This document shows, in pieces, positions 50,736 through 61,154 of a stretch of DNA of 64,000 nt. A program made the translations under genes and the position numbers. This DNA comes from Halomonas sp. ML-15 (GTDB lineage Bacteria; Pseudomonadota; Gammaproteobacteria; Pseudomonadales; Halomonadaceae): positions 961,808 through 1,025,807 of the forward strand of contig NZ_JACXZT010000019.1 in NCBI RefSeq assembly GCF_014779595.1, in the 5' to 3' direction. Positions within the stretch are counted from its first letter, which is position 1; each line of letters begins with the position of its first letter. The notes under the pieces are model-generated. The model searched no databases and was not told the DNA's origin. It saw only the letters and a program-made list of their open reading frames with translations.

Positions 50736-51830
50736 ATGGCCATGGCATTCGTTGATCTGGCTGCCCAGCAGGCGCGCCTCAAGCCGCGCCTGGATGCGGC
50801 CATGCAGCGTGTCCTGGCACACGGCTGCTATGTACAGGGGCCGGAGGTCGCCGAGCTGGAGCAGCGCCTTGCGGCGCGGGCCGGCGTCGCCCACTGCATC
50901 GCCTGCGGCAGCGGCACTGCGGCCCTGCAGCTGGCGCAGATGGGGCTCGGAATCGGCCCCGGCGACGAGGTGATCGTCCCTGGCTTCGGCTTCGTGGCCA
51001 GCCCCGAGAGCGTGGCACTGTGCGGTGCGCGGCCGGTATATGCCGAGATCGAGCCCGGCAGCCTGCTGCTCGATCCCCAAGGGCTCGAGGCACTGATTAC
51101 CCCGCGCACCCGCGCCATCATGCCGGTCTCGCTGTTCGGCCAGTGCGCTGATATGCAAGCGATCAACGACCTGGCCGAGCGCCATGCGCTGATAGTGATC
51201 GAAGATGCCGCCCAGAGTTTCGGTGCCCGTCGTCATGGTCGCGCCTCCTGCGCCTTGAGTCGGGTGGCCTGCACCAGCTTCTTCCCCAGTAAGCCGCTCG
51301 GATGCTACGGCGACGGCGGGGCCCTGTTTACCGATGACGACGATCTGGCGGAGCAACTGCGGCGCCTGATCAACCACGGCGATGCGGGGCGCTACCAGCA
51401 TCTGCAGCTGGGCATGAACAGCCGGCTGGATACGCTGCAGGCGGCGATTCTGCTGGTCAAGCTTGCGGTGTTCGATGACGAGGTGGCGCAGCGTCAGGGG
51501 GTGGCGGAGCGCTATGACGCGCTGCTGGATGGGCTGGCGCTGGATTTGCCGCAGCGACTGCCGGGCAATACCAGTGTGCATGCCCAGTACACCCTGCAGT
51601 TGGAGGGGCGCGACGAGGTCGCGGCGCGGCTGTTGGAAGCCGGGATTCCCACCGCGATTCACTACCCCCGACCGCTGTATCGCCAGCCGGCGGTGGCCGA
51701 CCCGTCGTGCCGGCTGCCGATCTGCGAGGCGGCCTGTGCGCGGGTGCTCAGCCTGCCCATGCACCCTTATCTCGAGTCCGCGCAGCAACGGCGGGTGGCC
51801 GAGGCACTGCAGCAGGCGCTCTCACCCTGA
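50736..51830 (+). CDS. wbpE: WbpE/WlbC-type sugar-nucleotide aminotransferase (DegT/DnrJ/EryC1 family)
   Basis: 364 residues, three bases after wbpB. DegT family: VDLAAQQARLKPRLDAAMQRVLAHGCYVQGPEV, CGSGTAALQL (PLP phosphate), EDAAQSFGAR, PLP Lys186 in SFFPSKPLGCYGDGG, and LGMNSRLDTLQAAIL. WbpE transfers the amino group from glutamate to the 3-keto sugar made by WbpB. Specificity is inferred from the pairing. Confidence 0.85.
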   Translation: MAMAFVDLAAQQARLKPRLDAAMQRVLAHGCYVQGPEVAELEQRLAARAGVAHCIACGSGTAALQLAQMGLGIGPGDEVIVPGFGFVASPESVALCGARPVYAEIEPGSLLLDPQGLEALITPRTRAIMPVSLFGQCADMQAINDLAERHALIVIEDAAQSFGARRHGRASCALSRVACTSFFPSKPLGCYGDGGALFTDDDDLAEQLRRLINHGDAGRYQHLQLGMNSRLDTLQAAILLVKLAVFDDEVAQRQGVAERYDALLDGLALDLPQRLPGNTSVHAQYTLQLEGRDEVAARLLEAGIPTAIHYPRPLYRQPAVADPSCRLPICEAACARVLSLPMHPYLESAQQRRVAEALQQALSP

Positions 51831-51861
51831 GTCCGCCTGCCATTGGTGTCATTCTATCCGC

Positions 51862-53526
51862 TTACATATTGGGGTAGTTGGGCCCGCCGCCACCCTCCGG
51901 CGCCACCCAGGTGATGTTCTGGGCCGGGTCCTTGATGTCGCAGGTCTTGCAGTGCACGCAGTTCTGGAAGTTGATCTGGAAGCGCGGCTTGCCGGCGTCG
52001 TCCTCGACCACTTCATAGACCCCGGCCGGGCAGTAGCGTTGAGCCGGTTCGGCGTACTCGGGAAGGTTGTCGCGAATCGGCAGCGCCGGATCGGCGAGCT
52101 TGAGGTGGCAGGGCTGATCCTCTTCGTGGTTGGTGTTGGAGAGGAACACCGAGGAGGCCTTGTCGAAGGAGAGCTTGCCGTCGGGCTTGGGGTAGTCGAT
52201 CTTCTCGAACTCGGCGGCGGGCTTGAGCGCGGCGTGGTCCGGGGTGGTGTCGTGGACGCGGGGCAGCTTGCCGCCCAGCAACTGGTCGACGAAGTTGTAG
52301 GCGCCACCGCCGACGGTGCCGTACTTGTGAATCGCCGGGCCGAAGCTGGCACTCTCCTTGAGCTCGGCATAGGCCCAGCTCGCCTCCCACTTGGCCGTGA
52401 AGGCGGTGAGTTCCTGGCCGCCCTCATCGCCAGTGGCGAGGGCCTCGAAGACGCTCTCGGCGGCCACCAAGCCCGACTTCATGGCGGTATGCAGGCCCTT
52501 GATCTTGGCGAAATTGAGGGTGCCGGCGTCACAGCCGATCAGCAGACCACCGGGGAAGGTCATCTTGGGCAGGCAGTTGAGCCCGCCCTTGGTGATCGCC
52601 CGGGCGCCGTAGGCGACCCGCGAGCCGCCCTCGAGATACTGCTTGAGCAGCGGGTGGTGCTTCATGCGCTGGAATTCATCGAACGGCGACAGCCAGGGGT
52701 TCTGATAGGAGAGATCCATGATCAGCCCCACCACCACCTGCTGGTTCTCGGCGTGGTAGAGGAACCAGCCGCCGTGGGCATCCTTGGCCAGCGGCCAGCC
52801 GGAGCCGTGCAGCACCAGGCCCGGCTCGTGCTTGTCGGCGGGCACGTCCCACAGCTCCTTGAGGCCGATACCGTAGTGCTGCGGATCTCTGCCCTCGTCG
52901 AGGCGGTACTCACCGATCAGTTGCTTGCCCAGATGGCCGCGGGCGCCCTCGGCGAACAGGGTGTACTTGGCCCGCAGCTCCATGCCCGGCATATGGCCGT
53001 CCTTGGGCTGGCCATCGGCGGCTACGCCCATGTCACCGATCAGGATGCCCTTGACCACGCCATCCTCGATAATCGTCTCCTGGGCGGCGAAGCCGGGGAA
53101 GATCTCGACGCCGAGGCCTTCGGCCTGTTCGGCCAGCCAGCGGCACAGATTGCCGGCGCTGATCACGTAGCGAGTCTGGTCGCCGCCGGTGTTGTGCATG
53201 CTCTTGGGCACCAGCGCATTGGGCAGCTTCTGGGCCTTGTCGGCATCCTTGAGCAGGTAGAGCTCGTCGCGAATCGCCGGGGTGGTGAGCGGGGCGCCGC
53301 GGGATTCCCAATCGGGGAACAGCTCATTCAGGGCGCGGGGTTCGAACACCGCGCCGGAGAGGATATGGGCACCCACCTCGGAGCCTTTCTCCACCACACA
53401 TACGGTGAGCTCCTGGCCAGCCGCTTCGGCCTGCTGCATGAGGCGGCAGGCCGCCGAAAGCCCGGCCGGGCCGGCGCCGACGATGACCACATCGACGTCC
53501 ATTGAATCGCGTTCTACGTGTTCCAC
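51862..53526 (-). CDS. etfD: Electron transfer flavoprotein-ubiquinone oxidoreductase
   Basis: 554 residues. FAD motif VVIVGAGPAGLSAACRL near the N-terminus, a central membrane-binding ubiquinone region, and the 4Fe-4S ferredoxin-like C-terminus with CPAGVYEV and NCVHCKTCDIKDPAQNITW. It passes electrons from EtfAB (fatty-acid and amino-acid dehydrogenases) to the quinone pool at the inner membrane. Divergent from etfBA, the common arrangement. Symbol usage varies; etfD is one of several in use. Confidence 0.95.
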   Translation of the reverse strand: MEHVERDSMDVDVVIVGAGPAGLSAACRLMQQAEAAGQELTVCVVEKGSEVGAHILSGAVFEPRALNELFPDWESRGAPLTTPAIRDELYLLKDADKAQKLPNALVPKSMHNTGGDQTRYVISAGNLCRWLAEQAEGLGVEIFPGFAAQETIIEDGVVKGILIGDMGVAADGQPKDGHMPGMELRAKYTLFAEGARGHLGKQLIGEYRLDEGRDPQHYGIGLKELWDVPADKHEPGLVLHGSGWPLAKDAHGGWFLYHAENQQVVVGLIMDLSYQNPWLSPFDEFQRMKHHPLLKQYLEGGSRVAYGARAITKGGLNCLPKMTFPGGLLIGCDAGTLNFAKIKGLHTAMKSGLVAAESVFEALATGDEGGQELTAFTAKWEASWAYAELKESASFGPAIHKYGTVGGGAYNFVDQLLGGKLPRVHDTTPDHAALKPAAEFEKIDYPKPDGKLSFDKASSVFLSNTNHEEDQPCHLKLADPALPIRDNLPEYAEPAQRYCPAGVYEVVEDDAGKPRFQINFQNCVHCKTCDIKDPAQNITWVAPEGGGGPNYPNM

Positions 53527-53760
53527 CTGCAGTCTCCTCCCACGGTCTGGTCGCTTCCCGCCATTGTGCTTGATCAGGCGTTTGCATAACAGGTTATATC
53601 AAATTCTGATTAAAACGGTCGTTTGCTTCTAGTTCTCGGCCATGATATGCATAATAGATCGACTGTAACACCCTACTTAGGGCGGTGAGCGACGCTCGTC
53701 CCAGGGCATGGCGGTCGCTGCCAATCCAAGGCTTCAGCGAGTGAACCAAGCGAGGACACT
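53527..53760. promoter_or_regulatory. Divergent ETF-QO / etfBA control region
   Basis: 234 AT-rich bases relative to surroundings. A plus-strand candidate is TTGCTT (53623-53628), 17 bases, TATGCA (53646-53651), followed closely by CATAATA. The minus strand has TATAAC-like sequence around 53594. GCGAGGACAC supplies the etfB ribosome-binding site. No recognisable operator. Confidence 0.4.
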
Positions 53761-54510
<750 letters not shown>

Positions 54511-54525
54511 GAAGGAGTCGATCAT

Positions 54526-55452
54526 ATGAGCATTCTGGTTCTCGCCGATCTTCACGACGGCCAACTCGCCGACGCCACCGCCCACGTCGTTGCGGCGGCC
54601 AACGCCATCGGCGGCGATGTTCACGTGCTGGTGGCCGGTGATGGCGTCCATGCCGCCGTCGAGACCGCCGCCCAGCTCGATGGGGTGAGCAAGGTGCGGG
54701 TCGCCGACAACGCCGTCTACGCCTATCAGCTGGCCGAGCCCATGGGCGCGCTGCTGGTGGCCCTGGCCGACGACTACAGCCACGTGCTGGCCAGCGCCTC
54801 CACCACCGGCAAGAATGTGCTGCCGCGGCTTGCCGCGCTCAAGGACGTCAGCCAGCTCTCCGAGATCATCGCCGTGGAGAGCGCCGACACCTTCCAGCGG
54901 CCGATCTACGCCGGCAACGCCATCGCCACGGTCAAGAGCGACGACCCGCTCAAGGTGATCAGCGTGCGTACCACCGCCTTCGACGCGGTCGCCACTACCG
55001 GTAGCGCCGCCATCGAGGCGGTCGATTACGTTGCCGACAACGCCCAGTCGCGCTTCGTCAAGGAGGAGCTGGCGCAGTCCGACCGTCCCGAGCTGGGCGG
55101 TGCGCGGATCGTCATCTCCGGCGGGCGCGGCATGGGCAACGGCGACAACTTCACGCTGCTCGAGGGCATCGCCGACAAGCTGGGTGCCGCCATCGGCGCT
55201 TCAAGAGCCGCGGTGGACGCCGGCTTCGTGCCCAACGACATGCAGGTCGGCCAGACCGGCAAGATCGTCGCCCCTGACCTGTACATCGCCGTGGGTATCT
55301 CGGGTGCCATCCAGCACCTGGCGGGGATGAAGGACTCCAAGGTGATCGTGGCGATCAACAAGGACGAGGAGGCGCCGATCTTCCAGGTAGCGGATTATGG
55401 ATTGGTCGGTGACCTGTTCGAGGTGCTGCCGGAGTTGGAGAGCAAGCTGTAA
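54526..55452 (+). CDS. etfA: Electron transfer flavoprotein alpha subunit
   Basis: 308 residues. The FAD domain is at the C-terminus: [109 protein letters not shown]. It carries electrons from acyl-CoA and other dehydrogenases to ETF-QO. Its last 25 codons are repeated twice more, out of context, directly downstream. Confidence 0.97.
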   Translation: MSILVLADLHDGQLADATAHVVAAANAIGGDVHVLVAGDGVHAAVETAAQLDGVSKVRVADNAVYAYQLAEPMGALLVALADDYSHVLASASTTGKNVLPRLAALKDVSQLSEIIAVESADTFQRPIYAGNAIATVKSDDPLKVISVRTTAFDAVATTGSAAIEAVDYVADNAQSRFVKEELAQSDRPELGGARIVISGGRGMGNGDNFTLLEGIADKLGAAIGASRAAVDAGFVPNDMQVGQTGKIVAPDLYIAVGISGAIQHLAGMKDSKVIVAINKDEEAPIFQVADYGLVGDLFEVLPELESKL

Positions 55453-55640
55453 GGAAGATCGGGATCTTCCAGGTAGCGCTCTCGATAGTACCGGCCTGGT
55501 CGGCGATCTGTTCGAGGTGCTGCCGGAGTTGGAGAGCAAGCTGTAAGGAAGATCGGGATCTTCCAGGTAGCGCTCTCGATAGTACCGGACTGGTCGGCGA
55601 TCTGTTCGAGGTGCTGCCGGAGTTGGAGAGCAAGCTTTAA
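55381..55640 (+). repeat. Threefold tandem repeat of the etfA 3' end
   Basis: The segment starting TTCCAGGTAGCG and ending with the last etfA codons and stop recurs at 55381, 55467 and 55561. The first copy is the functional gene end. Copies two and three (94 and 80 bases) are nearly identical to each other and share an 8-base longer middle. The joints carry a palindrome GGAAGATC-GG-GATCTTCC (55453-55470, and again at about 55547-55564). Confidence 0.85.
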
Positions 55641-55665
55641 GTAGCGAACTCTGAACGCCTAATCT

Positions 55666-55696
55666 GACAACGCCTCGCCCTGTGCGGGGCGTTGTC
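55666..55696 (+). terminator. Hairpin after the etfA repeats
   Basis: A 13-bp stem (55666-55678 with 55684-55696, one G-U pair) and five-base loop. There is no following T-run, so termination may be partial. Confidence 0.6.
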
Positions 55697-55728
55697 GTAT
55701 CTGGCCTTGGTAAGGGGGGGGAGGCATG

Positions 55729-55751
55729 AAAAAGCCCCGCCGTGGCGGGGC
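55729..55751 (-). terminator. Terminator of the TonB-receptor gene
   Basis: On the minus strand a GCCCCGC/GCGGGGC hairpin (55734-55751) is followed by five Ts. It lies 36 bases after the receptor stop. Confidence 0.8.
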
Positions 55752-55786
55752 AAATGTGAGTCGAAACTCAAGCCAGTCGAGGGCGA

Positions 55787-57943
55787 TCAGAACTCGTAGG
55801 TCGCCGAGAGCCACAGGCTGCGGCGATCCATATAGGTGCCGTCAATCGACCGACCCGTGGCGATGTAGTCATAGCCCGCGTAGGTGTCACCCTCGTATTC
55901 GTAGGTCGTACCGCTGCCGAAGTCGGTATCGAGCAGATTGTGGATGGTGCCGGTCAGGCGCACGTTATCCGCCACGCGATAGGTGGAACTGAGATTGAAC
56001 AGCTCGTAGCTCTTGAAACTGTCGCCAACGGCGGCGACGAGCGCTGCCGATTGGCTACCCGCCTCAGGCGTGGAGGCGAAGCGATCCCGGCCGCTGTAGT
56101 GCTCGCCCTCCAGGGTGGCGGACCAGCGCTCGTTGATGTCCCAGGTCACCGCGGCGGTGAGCTTGTGCCGTGGTGCGAGGGTCAGGCTGGCGCCGCGGGC
56201 GTCATCCGATTTGATCTCGGTATCGGTGTAGGTGTAGCCGCCGCGCAGTTCCCAGGCGGGGGCGAAACGGTAGCGAGCTTCCAACTCGAGCCCTTGGGTT
56301 TGTGCCTCCCCGATGTTGATCGCTTGATCATAGGTGCCGTCGGGAATACTCGGGTTGCCGGTGACGGTACGCTCGCTGGCGGTGACGATGCGATCGGTGA
56401 AATCGGTATGAAAGAGCGTCGCCCCCGCCGAGAAGCCCGCCTGGTGGTCGTAGTGGGCACCGATCTCGTAGTTGGTGCTCTTCTCCGGTTGAAGATCGGG
56501 GTTGCCAATCAATAGCCGGCTACCCTGGCCGGTGACATTGTTGATGCCATCCCTCAGCTGGTTGAGGGTCGGCGTCTTGTAGCCGCGACTGACACCGCCT
56601 TTCAACGTCCAGCTGTCGTCGGCGTTCCATACCAGGTAACCCCGCGGTGTGAAGTGTCCACTGAAGGCGTCGTGATTCTCATAGCGGCCGCCCAGGGTCA
56701 GCGCCAAATCGTCGCGTAGCCACCACTCGTCCTCCAGGAACAGCGCCCACTGCGACTCGTCGTAGCTGTCAGGCGCGAGGTCGTCGGTCAGCTCTGCTTC
56801 GATATACTGGCCGCCGAAGGTGAGCATGTGCGCGCCGATATTGGTGGTGAACTTGCTGTCGAGTACCGTCTGCTCGTTCTCCAGAGTGCGTGGCGAGCCG
56901 ATGATCGGGGCGTGGGGCAGGGCGGGGTGTGGCGTACCGGGCCCCGCGTTGGGATGGGGGATGGTGCGGCCAATGGTTTCGGTAATGGCGTGGGTCAGGC
57001 TGGTTTCCCAGGTGCCTGCGTCGAAGCGTCCGGTGTGTCCCAGCGCCACCTGATCACGGTTGAAGCGCATGTGATCTTCGTAGCCGTAGACTTGGTTGGG
57101 GTTGTTCGGGTTGCTGCCGTCCAGGCTGCCCAGACGACTATCGGTATTGTCATACCACTGGCGGGAGCGCTCGGCGTCCAGCCAGACCTCGTTGGTGTCG
57201 TCTGGGGTAAGGTTCAGGCGCCCGCCAATGGAGTAGATCTCGCCTTCGGCGGGCCGTGGGTCGCGGCCGGTGCCTTCCAGTAGACGGTCGGAGGCGCCGC
57301 GGTTGTATACCCGGCCGCGCAGTTGGAGACCCAGGGTCTCCTCGACCAGCGGGCCGCTGGTGAAGAAGCTGAGCGCCTGGGAGTTGGGCTCCTCACGGTG
57401 CTGCTGGAAGGTGCTCTCGGCGGTGACCGAGCCGCTCCACTCGTTGGCGACGCGGCGGGTGATGATATTGATTACGCCGCCCATGGCGTCGGAGCCATAG
57501 AGCGTCGACATCGGCCCGCGGATCACCTCGATACGCTCGATGGCCGACAGCGGTGGCATAAAGCTGGTGCCGGTCTCGCCAAAGCCGTTGGGGGTAACGT
57601 CAGAAGCGGCGTTCTGGCGGCGCCCATCGATCAGGACCAGGGTGTAGCTACTCGGCATGCCGCGAATGCTGACATTGAGCCCGCCGGTCTTGCCCACGCC
57701 AGAGCGCACGTCGACGCCGGGAATGTGAGCAATGGCTTCGCCGATATTGGAGAACTGGCGCTGCTCCAGCTCTTCGCGGGTCACCACCGAGATGCTGGCC
57801 GGCGCATCGGCCAATGCCTGTTCGAAGCCGGCCGCCGTCACCACGATGTTGTCGAGACGTGGGGGCTCCTCGGCGACAGCCGTCAGGGAAGCGCTGGCCG
57901 CGGCGATGGCGACAGCCAGGGCGCGTCGAGACGCGTGGGTCAT
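55787..57943 (-). CDS. TonB-dependent outer-membrane receptor, probably siderophore
   Basis: 718 residues: signal peptide (to about residue 24), TonB box-like DNIVVTA, plug domain (about 45-165, with SVVTREELEQRQFSNIGEAIAHIPGVDVR and IERIEVIRGPMSTLYGSDAMGGVINIITRR), then a 22-strand barrel ending in Phe (LSATYEF). The sequence is closest in feel to the FepA/CirA group. It imports a ferric siderophore or similar chelate in exchange for TonB energy. A strong Fur-box-like site lies 33 bases before its start, and an ABC importer and DUF3450 energising operon follow in the region. Ligand unknown. Confidence 0.92.
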   Translation of the reverse strand: MTHASRRALAVAIAAASASLTAVAEEPPRLDNIVVTAAGFEQALADAPASISVVTREELEQRQFSNIGEAIAHIPGVDVRSGVGKTGGLNVSIRGMPSSYTLVLIDGRRQNAASDVTPNGFGETGTSFMPPLSAIERIEVIRGPMSTLYGSDAMGGVINIITRRVANEWSGSVTAESTFQQHREEPNSQALSFFTSGPLVEETLGLQLRGRVYNRGASDRLLEGTGRDPRPAEGEIYSIGGRLNLTPDDTNEVWLDAERSRQWYDNTDSRLGSLDGSNPNNPNQVYGYEDHMRFNRDQVALGHTGRFDAGTWETSLTHAITETIGRTIPHPNAGPGTPHPALPHAPIIGSPRTLENEQTVLDSKFTTNIGAHMLTFGGQYIEAELTDDLAPDSYDESQWALFLEDEWWLRDDLALTLGGRYENHDAFSGHFTPRGYLVWNADDSWTLKGGVSRGYKTPTLNQLRDGINNVTGQGSRLLIGNPDLQPEKSTNYEIGAHYDHQAGFSAGATLFHTDFTDRIVTASERTVTGNPSIPDGTYDQAINIGEAQTQGLELEARYRFAPAWELRGGYTYTDTEIKSDDARGASLTLAPRHKLTAAVTWDINERWSATLEGEHYSGRDRFASTPEAGSQSAALVAAVGDSFKSYELFNLSSTYRVADNVRLTGTIHNLLDTDFGSGTTYEYEGDTYAGYDYIATGRSIDGTYMDRRSLWLSATYEF

Positions 57944-57975
57944 GAGTTCACCTTTGAATGATGCTGGTTATTGAA

Positions 57976-57990
57976 TGATATTAATTATCA
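57976..57990. promoter_or_regulatory. Fur box upstream of the TonB receptor
   Basis: TGATATTAATTATCA matches the 7-1-7 Fur consensus TGATAATnATTATCA at 14 of 15 positions, and lies 33 bases before the receptor ATG. Iron repression is expected. Confidence 0.75.
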
Positions 57991-58057
57991 AATGCGGGTG
58001 AATTCTATCGGCACCTGGTGGCGAGAGGGAAGGGCTCAAGCAGAAACGATGCGTTGC

Positions 58058-58987
58058 TCAGGATGCAACGCTGAGGGGAGAGGCGGGCTCGCTGTTCCAC
58101 TCCACGGGAAGGTGGCGGCGCAGGAAGTCGAGAAGGGCGCTGACCTTGCCGGCTTGATGGCCGTGGGCATAGAGCAGAAACACCGGTAGGGCCGGCAGCT
58201 GCCACTCCGGCAGACAGAGCTCCAGGTCGCCGGGGTGGGCGCGTTCACGGCGCTCGGCGAGCCAGCACGGCATGATGCCGAGTCCCTGGCCACGGGCGAT
58301 GGCGTCGGCCTGCAGCATGTGCTGGTCGAGTCGCAGCCGCGAGCGCGGCGGCTGGAACAGGAACTGCGCGCCGTTGCTGTGACGCAGCGGTAGGCCGCCC
58401 TCGGCGTCGCCGAGCAGATCGATCCAGTGGTGATCGAACAGTTCATCGGGCTGCCGTGGCCGGCCGTAGCGTGCCAGGTAGTCGGGATGGGCGTAGATAC
58501 CGCAGCGCAGCAGCGTCAACTGCTCGCAGCGCAGGTGCTCCTCCATAACGGGGCCGAGGGTGACGTGAATGGCGGTACTCTCGGCGCTGGCATGAAATCG
58601 CTCGTGGGTCTTCAGCGTCATGTCGATCCGTTGGTGTCGCGCCATAAAGTCGTGCAGCAGTTGGGAGATCCACGGCCGCGTCAGCGCAACATGGGCATCG
58701 ATCACCAGTTCGCCACTGATTTCGTGATGCAGCTCCTCGAGGGCCGCCCGGCTCTGGCGTGCGAGTTCCAGTATGCGCTGGCAGTAACCGTGGAACAGTG
58801 CGCCGGCCTCGGTAGGCAAGAGACGGTTGGACTGGCGCCGCAGCAGGGGATAGCCGAGGCGTGCCTCGAGTTGGCTGATACGCCGGCTCAGCGTCGACTT
58901 CGACAATCCCAGGCGGGTGGCGCTGCGGGTCAGGTTGCCGGACTGCATCACCGCATCGAAGGCGGTCAGTTCATCAAGATCGTGCAT
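58058..58987 (-). CDS. LysR-family transcriptional regulator
   Basis: 309 residues from the ATG at 58987 (MHDLDELTAFDAVMQSGNLTRSATRLGLSKSTLSRRISQLEARLGYPLLRR); a longer upstream frame is non-conserved. N-terminal winged helix, then a LysR substrate-binding domain (about residues 90-295). It sits between the receptor gene and the ABC operon, divergent from the latter, so it likely modulates one or both in response to a siderophore or metabolite. The effector is unknown. Confidence 0.9.
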   Translation of the reverse strand: MHDLDELTAFDAVMQSGNLTRSATRLGLSKSTLSRRISQLEARLGYPLLRRQSNRLLPTEAGALFHGYCQRILELARQSRAALEELHHEISGELVIDAHVALTRPWISQLLHDFMARHQRIDMTLKTHERFHASAESTAIHVTLGPVMEEHLRCEQLTLLRCGIYAHPDYLARYGRPRQPDELFDHHWIDLLGDAEGGLPLRHSNGAQFLFQPPRSRLRLDQHMLQADAIARGQGLGIMPCWLAERRERAHPGDLELCLPEWQLPALPVFLLYAHGHQAGKVSALLDFLRRHLPVEWNSEPASPLSVAS

Positions 58988-59142
58988 GGCAAGTACATCC
59001 GGGATGTCTCTCGGTCGGCTAGATCGATCAGTATGCCATGAAGGCATACCATCATATAAATGATTCTGTTTATTATCGGCGTCTGCGTCGCGTTGCGCAA
59101 TCGGCAACACGTCGTTCCGCAGGCTGATGCTGCGCTAGTATA

Positions 59143-59160
59143 TGAGAATCATTATTATCA
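59143..59160. promoter_or_regulatory. Fur box upstream of the ABC importer
   Basis: TGAGAATCATTATTATCA resembles the Fur consensus (GATAATGATAATCATTATC) and lies 41 bases before the binding-protein ATG. Confidence 0.65.
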
Positions 59161-59201
59161 ATCTCCTCAAATCCATTCGCCGTTCATGCTGGAGATATTG
59201 C

Positions 59202-60122
59202 ATGTCCTTTGCATTGCTGCCACGCCGCCCACTGCTGGCCCTGATGATGACGCTAATGACGACTACCGCTTACGCTCACAGTGTGGAGACCGCCCATGGG
59301 CCGGTCGAGGTGGCTAGCGATCCGCAGCGGGTGGTGACGCTCCACGAGGGTGCCCTGGACACTGCGCTGGCCGCTGGCATTACGCCGCTGGGTGCGGTGA
59401 CCACCCGTGGCGGCGACGGCGTGGCGCGCTACCTCGACGACTATCTGGACGACATCGCTATCGTCGGCGTAGTGCGTGAGATCAATATCGAGGCGGTGCT
59501 GAATCAACAGCCTGATCTGATCCTGGCACCGCCGCAGCTCAGCGATGAGCAGTACGCGCTGCTGTCGCGGATCGCCCCCACCGTGGTGCCTCCCGCTCAG
59601 GGGTTTAGCCGCGAGGCGTGGAAGGACGATGCACGGCTCTATGGCCAGGCGTTAGGGCGCGAAGCCGAGGTGGAAGAGGCCATCGTTGAGGTCGAGCAGC
59701 GTGCCGCTGAGATGGCACAGGCCATCGCAGAGCAGGGTATCGACAGCGGTGCGACCCTGGTGCGCTGGATGCCCCAGGGGCCCTTGGTCATGTCGTCGCA
59801 GCTGTTTAGCACCGGCGTGCTGGCGGCTGCCGGGCTCGAGGTGCACGATGGCGGCCTGGTGCCGGAGCAGGCTGGCCATAGCGACCCGCTGAGCCTCGAG
59901 AATCTGTCGCGCATCGATGACGACTGGCTGTTCCTGGCCACGCTCAATGCGGATGGTGAGGAGGCGCTTGCCAGTGCCCGTCAGTCGCCCGCCTTCGAGC
60001 GCCTCGACGTGGTGCAGCGTGATCGCGTGGTCAGCGTCGACGGCCAGCTATGGAGTAGCGCCCAAGGACCGCTAGCGGCCCAGGCAATCCTCGATGATCT
60101 CGAGCGTGCGCTACTGCCATGA
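59202..60122 (+). CDS. Iron-siderophore ABC transporter substrate-binding protein (FecB/FepB-like)
   Basis: 306 residues from the ATG at 59202, with GGAG seven bases before; an in-frame upstream ATG adds a non-conserved stretch. Signal peptide to about residue 25 (LLALMMTLMTTTAYAHS), then the class III periplasmic binding fold with RVVTLHEGALDTALAAGITPLGAVT and INIEAVLNQQPDLILAP, joined by a long helix. It delivers a ferric chelate from the periplasm to the permease. The stop overlaps permease 1 by four bases. Confidence 0.88.
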   Translation: MSFALLPRRPLLALMMTLMTTTAYAHSVETAHGPVEVASDPQRVVTLHEGALDTALAAGITPLGAVTTRGGDGVARYLDDYLDDIAIVGVVREINIEAVLNQQPDLILAPPQLSDEQYALLSRIAPTVVPPAQGFSREAWKDDARLYGQALGREAEVEEAIVEVEQRAAEMAQAIAEQGIDSGATLVRWMPQGPLVMSSQLFSTGVLAAAGLEVHDGGLVPEQAGHSDPLSLENLSRIDDDWLFLATLNADGEEALASARQSPAFERLDVVQRDRVVSVDGQLWSSAQGPLAAQAILDDLERALLP

Positions 60123-61135
60123 GGCAAGCCCTGTTTGCAGCGCAGGCCCAGCACCCGGCGATCCCCTGGCTGGGCTTGGTGCTGCTGATGTCGAGCGTGA
60201 TGCTGCTCAGCGTGCTGGTGGGCGCGGGGGAGGTCGGCGCGTTGCGGGCACTGGCGGTGCTGGCCGGCGACGGCGATCCCGAGGCGCGCTTCGTGGTCGG
60301 CTCACTGCGGCTGCCGCGCACCCTGATTGGAGTGGTCGTGGGGTTGGCGCTGGGCTGTGCCGGTGCGCTGTTGCAGGCCGTCACGCGCAATCCGCTGGCC
60401 GAGCCGGGGCTGCTGGGGGTCAGTGCCGGTAGTGCCTTCGCTGTGGCGGTTGCGCTACTGCTGGGTGCCAGTGCCACCACGCTGCGCGTCTCGGCGGCGC
60501 AGCTGGGGGCCCTGGCCGGCTGCCTGTGCGTGCTAAGCGTGGCGCGGCTGCGCGGAGTGGGCGGCGACCCGGTTCGCCTGGTGCTCGCCGGGGCGGCGTT
60601 CTCAGGTTTGCTTGCATCGCTGACGGCACTGCTGCTGCTGTTCGACCAGCGCGCTGCCGATGAGATTCGCTTCTGGGTGATCGGCAGTCTGTCTGGCCGG
60701 CGCCTCGATGATCTGCTGGCCGTTCTGCCGAGCCTCGCGGTGGCCAGCCTGATCGTGCTGAGCATCGCCCGGCCGCTGGCGGCCCTCTCGCTGGGCGAGC
60801 GGGTGGCGGCGGGGCTAGGCCACCGTCCGGGGCGGGTGCGGCTGCTGGTGATCGTGGCCGTGGCCCTGCTGGTCGGGGCGGCCACGGCGATTGCCGGCCC
60901 CATCGCCTTCGTCGGACTGGTGGTGCCGTTTGCCGCGCGTGCCCTGGCGGGGCCCGACATTCGTCGCGTGCTGTGGTTGTGCCTGCCGCTGGGGCCGCTG
61001 ATGGTGGTGTCGGCGGACATTCTTTCGCGGCTGCTGGTGGCGCCATCGGAAATGCCGCTGGGCGTGCTGACGGCGCTATGTGGCGCTCCGGTGCTGGTGG
61101 CGGTGGTGCGCGCCAGGCGCCTACCCACCCTGTAA
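60119..61135 (+). CDS. FecCD-family ABC permease (first)
   Basis: 338 residues, ten membrane segments. FecCD features: LRLPRTLIGVVVGLALGCAGALLQAVTRNPLAEPGLLGVSAGSAFAV, and GPIAFVGLVVPFAARALAGPDIRRVL, the ATPase-coupling region. Forms a heterodimeric channel with the next gene, as in FepD/FepG. Confidence 0.93.
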   Translation: MRQALFAAQAQHPAIPWLGLVLLMSSVMLLSVLVGAGEVGALRALAVLAGDGDPEARFVVGSLRLPRTLIGVVVGLALGCAGALLQAVTRNPLAEPGLLGVSAGSAFAVAVALLLGASATTLRVSAAQLGALAGCLCVLSVARLRGVGGDPVRLVLAGAAFSGLLASLTALLLLFDQRAADEIRFWVIGSLSGRRLDDLLAVLPSLAVASLIVLSIARPLAALSLGERVAAGLGHRPGRVRLLVIVAVALLVGAATAIAGPIAFVGLVVPFAARALAGPDIRRVLWLCLPLGPLMVVSADILSRLLVAPSEMPLGVLTALCGAPVLVAVVRARRLPTL

Positions 61136-61154
61136 AAGCGGAGCCGGAATCCTT

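Noticed and set aside
51463-53505. 680-codon plus-strand open frame
   Set aside because: It is antisense to ETF-QO, overlaps the end of wbpE out of frame, and has no domain; typical GC-rich shadow.
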